Assembly (NCBI RefSeq): GCF_902489465.1
Contig: NZ_CABTZZ010000030.1
Location: 1 to 22,851 of the forward strand
Length of the DNA: 22,851 nt
From: an uncultured Varibaculum sp.
Lineage (GTDB): Bacteria > Actinomycetota > Actinomycetes > Actinomycetales > Actinomycetaceae
Reading direction: 5' to 3'
In this document: positions 22,093 to 22,851 of the stretch, piece after piece
How the letters are laid out: every line of letters begins with the position of its first letter
How positions within the stretch are numbered: the first letter of the stretch is position 1
Position numbers and translations under genes: made by a program
Notes under the pieces: model-generated
The model's database searches: none
What the model was told of the DNA's origin: nothing
The model's input: only the letters and a program-made list of their open reading frames with translations

Positions 22093-22512
22093 ATGGGAGC
22101 GAAAATAAAGAAAGGCGATCTGGTAGAGGTCATTGCTGGCCGTACCAGTGACGAAAAGAAACTGGCCAAGCGCAACGAACGTCGCGCCGAAAAAGGCCTG
22201 CCCGCCCTCAAACCGGGGGACAAGGGCAAGCAGGGTCGGGTACTAGAGGTATACCGCTCCAGTGACCGGGTACTGGTCGAGGGCGTAAACATTCGTACCC
22301 ACCACTCTCGCCAGGGGCAAAACCAGCAGGGACAGGTAACCGGCGGCATCGAATACCGCGAGGCACCGATTCACGTTTCCAACGTGGCGCTGGTTGACCC
22401 CAAGACTAAGAAGCCTACGCGAGTTGGGTTCCGTGAGGAACAGGCAGAACGTGGCGGCCGTCTACGTACGGTGCGGGTGCGTTACGCGAAGCGTTCCGGG
22501 GAGGACATCTAA
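22093..22512 (+). CDS. rplX: 50S ribosomal protein L24 (uL24) with insertion in the KOW motif
   Basis: 139 residues, longer than the usual 100-115. The KOW motif starts IKKGDLVEVIAGR (residues 5-17) and resumes as DKGKQGRVLEVY (43-54); between them lie about 25 extra charged residues (from TSDEKKLAKRNERRAEK). The rest is typical: VLVEGVNIRTHH, EAPIHVSNVALVDPKTKKPTRVG. The protein initiates assembly of the large subunit and sits near the peptide exit. Reading frame, spacing and neighbours are normal, so the insertion appears real. Confidence 0.96.
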   Translation: MGAKIKKGDLVEVIAGRTSDEKKLAKRNERRAEKGLPALKPGDKGKQGRVLEVYRSSDRVLVEGVNIRTHHSRQGQNQQGQVTGGIEYREAPIHVSNVALVDPKTKKPTRVGFREEQAERGGRLRTVRVRYAKRSGEDI

Positions 22513-22851
22513 TGGCTGAAGCAAAAACTGTGGCTCCGCGCCTAAAAGTGCGCTACCAGGAAGAAATCCGTAGCTCCCTAGAAAAAGAGTTCGGATACAA
22601 GAACGTAAACCAGATTCCCGGCCTCGAAAAAGTGGTTGTGAATATGGGTGTAGGTGAAGCCTCGCACGACTCCAAACTAATGGAGGGCGCGATTCGTGAC
22701 CTGACCGCGATTACCGGCCAAAAACCGGTTGTCACTAAGGCGCGCAAATCTATCGCGCAGTTCAAACTGCGTGCCGGCCAGCCGATCGGTGCTCACGTGA
22801 CCATCCGCGGAGACCGGATGTGGGAGTTCGTATGCCGTCTTCTGCTTGAAA
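22512..22851 (+). CDS. rplE: 50S ribosomal protein L5 (uL5), 3' end outside window
   Basis: The first 113 codons are present. It starts at ATG 22512, sharing one base with the rplX stop (TAATG). Typical text: RYQEEIRSSLEKEFGYKNVNQIPGLEKVVVNMGVGEA, then ITGQKPVVTKARKSIAQFKLRAGQPIG. It binds 5S rRNA in the central protuberance. The order rplN-rplX-rplE is the canonical spc order. Confidence 0.98.
   Translation, partial: MAEAKTVAPRLKVRYQEEIRSSLEKEFGYKNVNQIPGLEKVVVNMGVGEASHDSKLMEGAIRDLTAITGQKPVVTKARKSIAQFKLRAGQPIGAHVTIRGDRMWEFVCRLLLE

Noticed and set aside
1..22851. CRISPR arrays, rRNA genes, insertion-sequence transposases, restriction or phage structural genes
   Set aside because: Looked for regular spaced repeats, DDE transposase text and phage proteins; none was seen.

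Overview
The window looks like an actinobacterium of the Actinomycetaceae type. The evidence is a gene-dense, mid-GC chromosome with strong AGGAGG-type ribosome-binding sites, a sortase-assembled pilus locus of the SpaA/FimA class, TQXA/VaFE-type surface proteins, and an spc ribosomal cluster (rplN-rplX-rplE). The genus cannot be fixed from the sequence alone.

Left part (1-5542, mostly minus strand): the right end of an integrated, plasmid-like element. Reading along the minus strand from about 5431 there is a compact run of overlapping genes: a 49-residue membrane peptide, a tyrosine recombinase, two unknown small proteins, ParA, a ribbon-helix-helix ParB-like partner and a proline/lysine-rich lipoprotein, closed by a strong terminator. 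Beyond it, running off the left edge, is a large secreted surface protein with a possible thioester head and a VaFE repeat. The recombinase lies next to the 3' part of a tRNA gene (best read as tRNA-Arg) with its own terminator, which is the expected geometry of an attachment-site remnant.

Middle (5543-8780): a scar zone. The sequence that follows the tRNA recurs three times (about 5533-5588, 6776-6962, 7612-7809). Between and after the copies are a surface-protein remnant broken by a stop codon, an orphan HicB-like antitoxin, a RelB/DinJ antitoxin with a nonsense-mutated YoeB toxin, a truncated second RelB, and three VbhA-like antitoxin domains without any Fic toxin.

Right part (8836-21453): signal peptidase I (minus strand) stands divergent to a pilus operon (plus strand): major pilin, class C sortase, a Cna-B minor pilin, a 2224-residue tip-type protein and a sortase-fold protein that appears to have lost its catalytic His, Cys and Arg. 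The major pilin carries a run of nine G in its signal-peptide codons, so that gain or loss of one G truncates it: a candidate phase switch. A 19-bp perfect hairpin separates the pilin from the sortase. The pilus operon is followed in the same orientation, without an obvious terminator, by rplN, rplX (with an unusual insertion) and the start of rplE.
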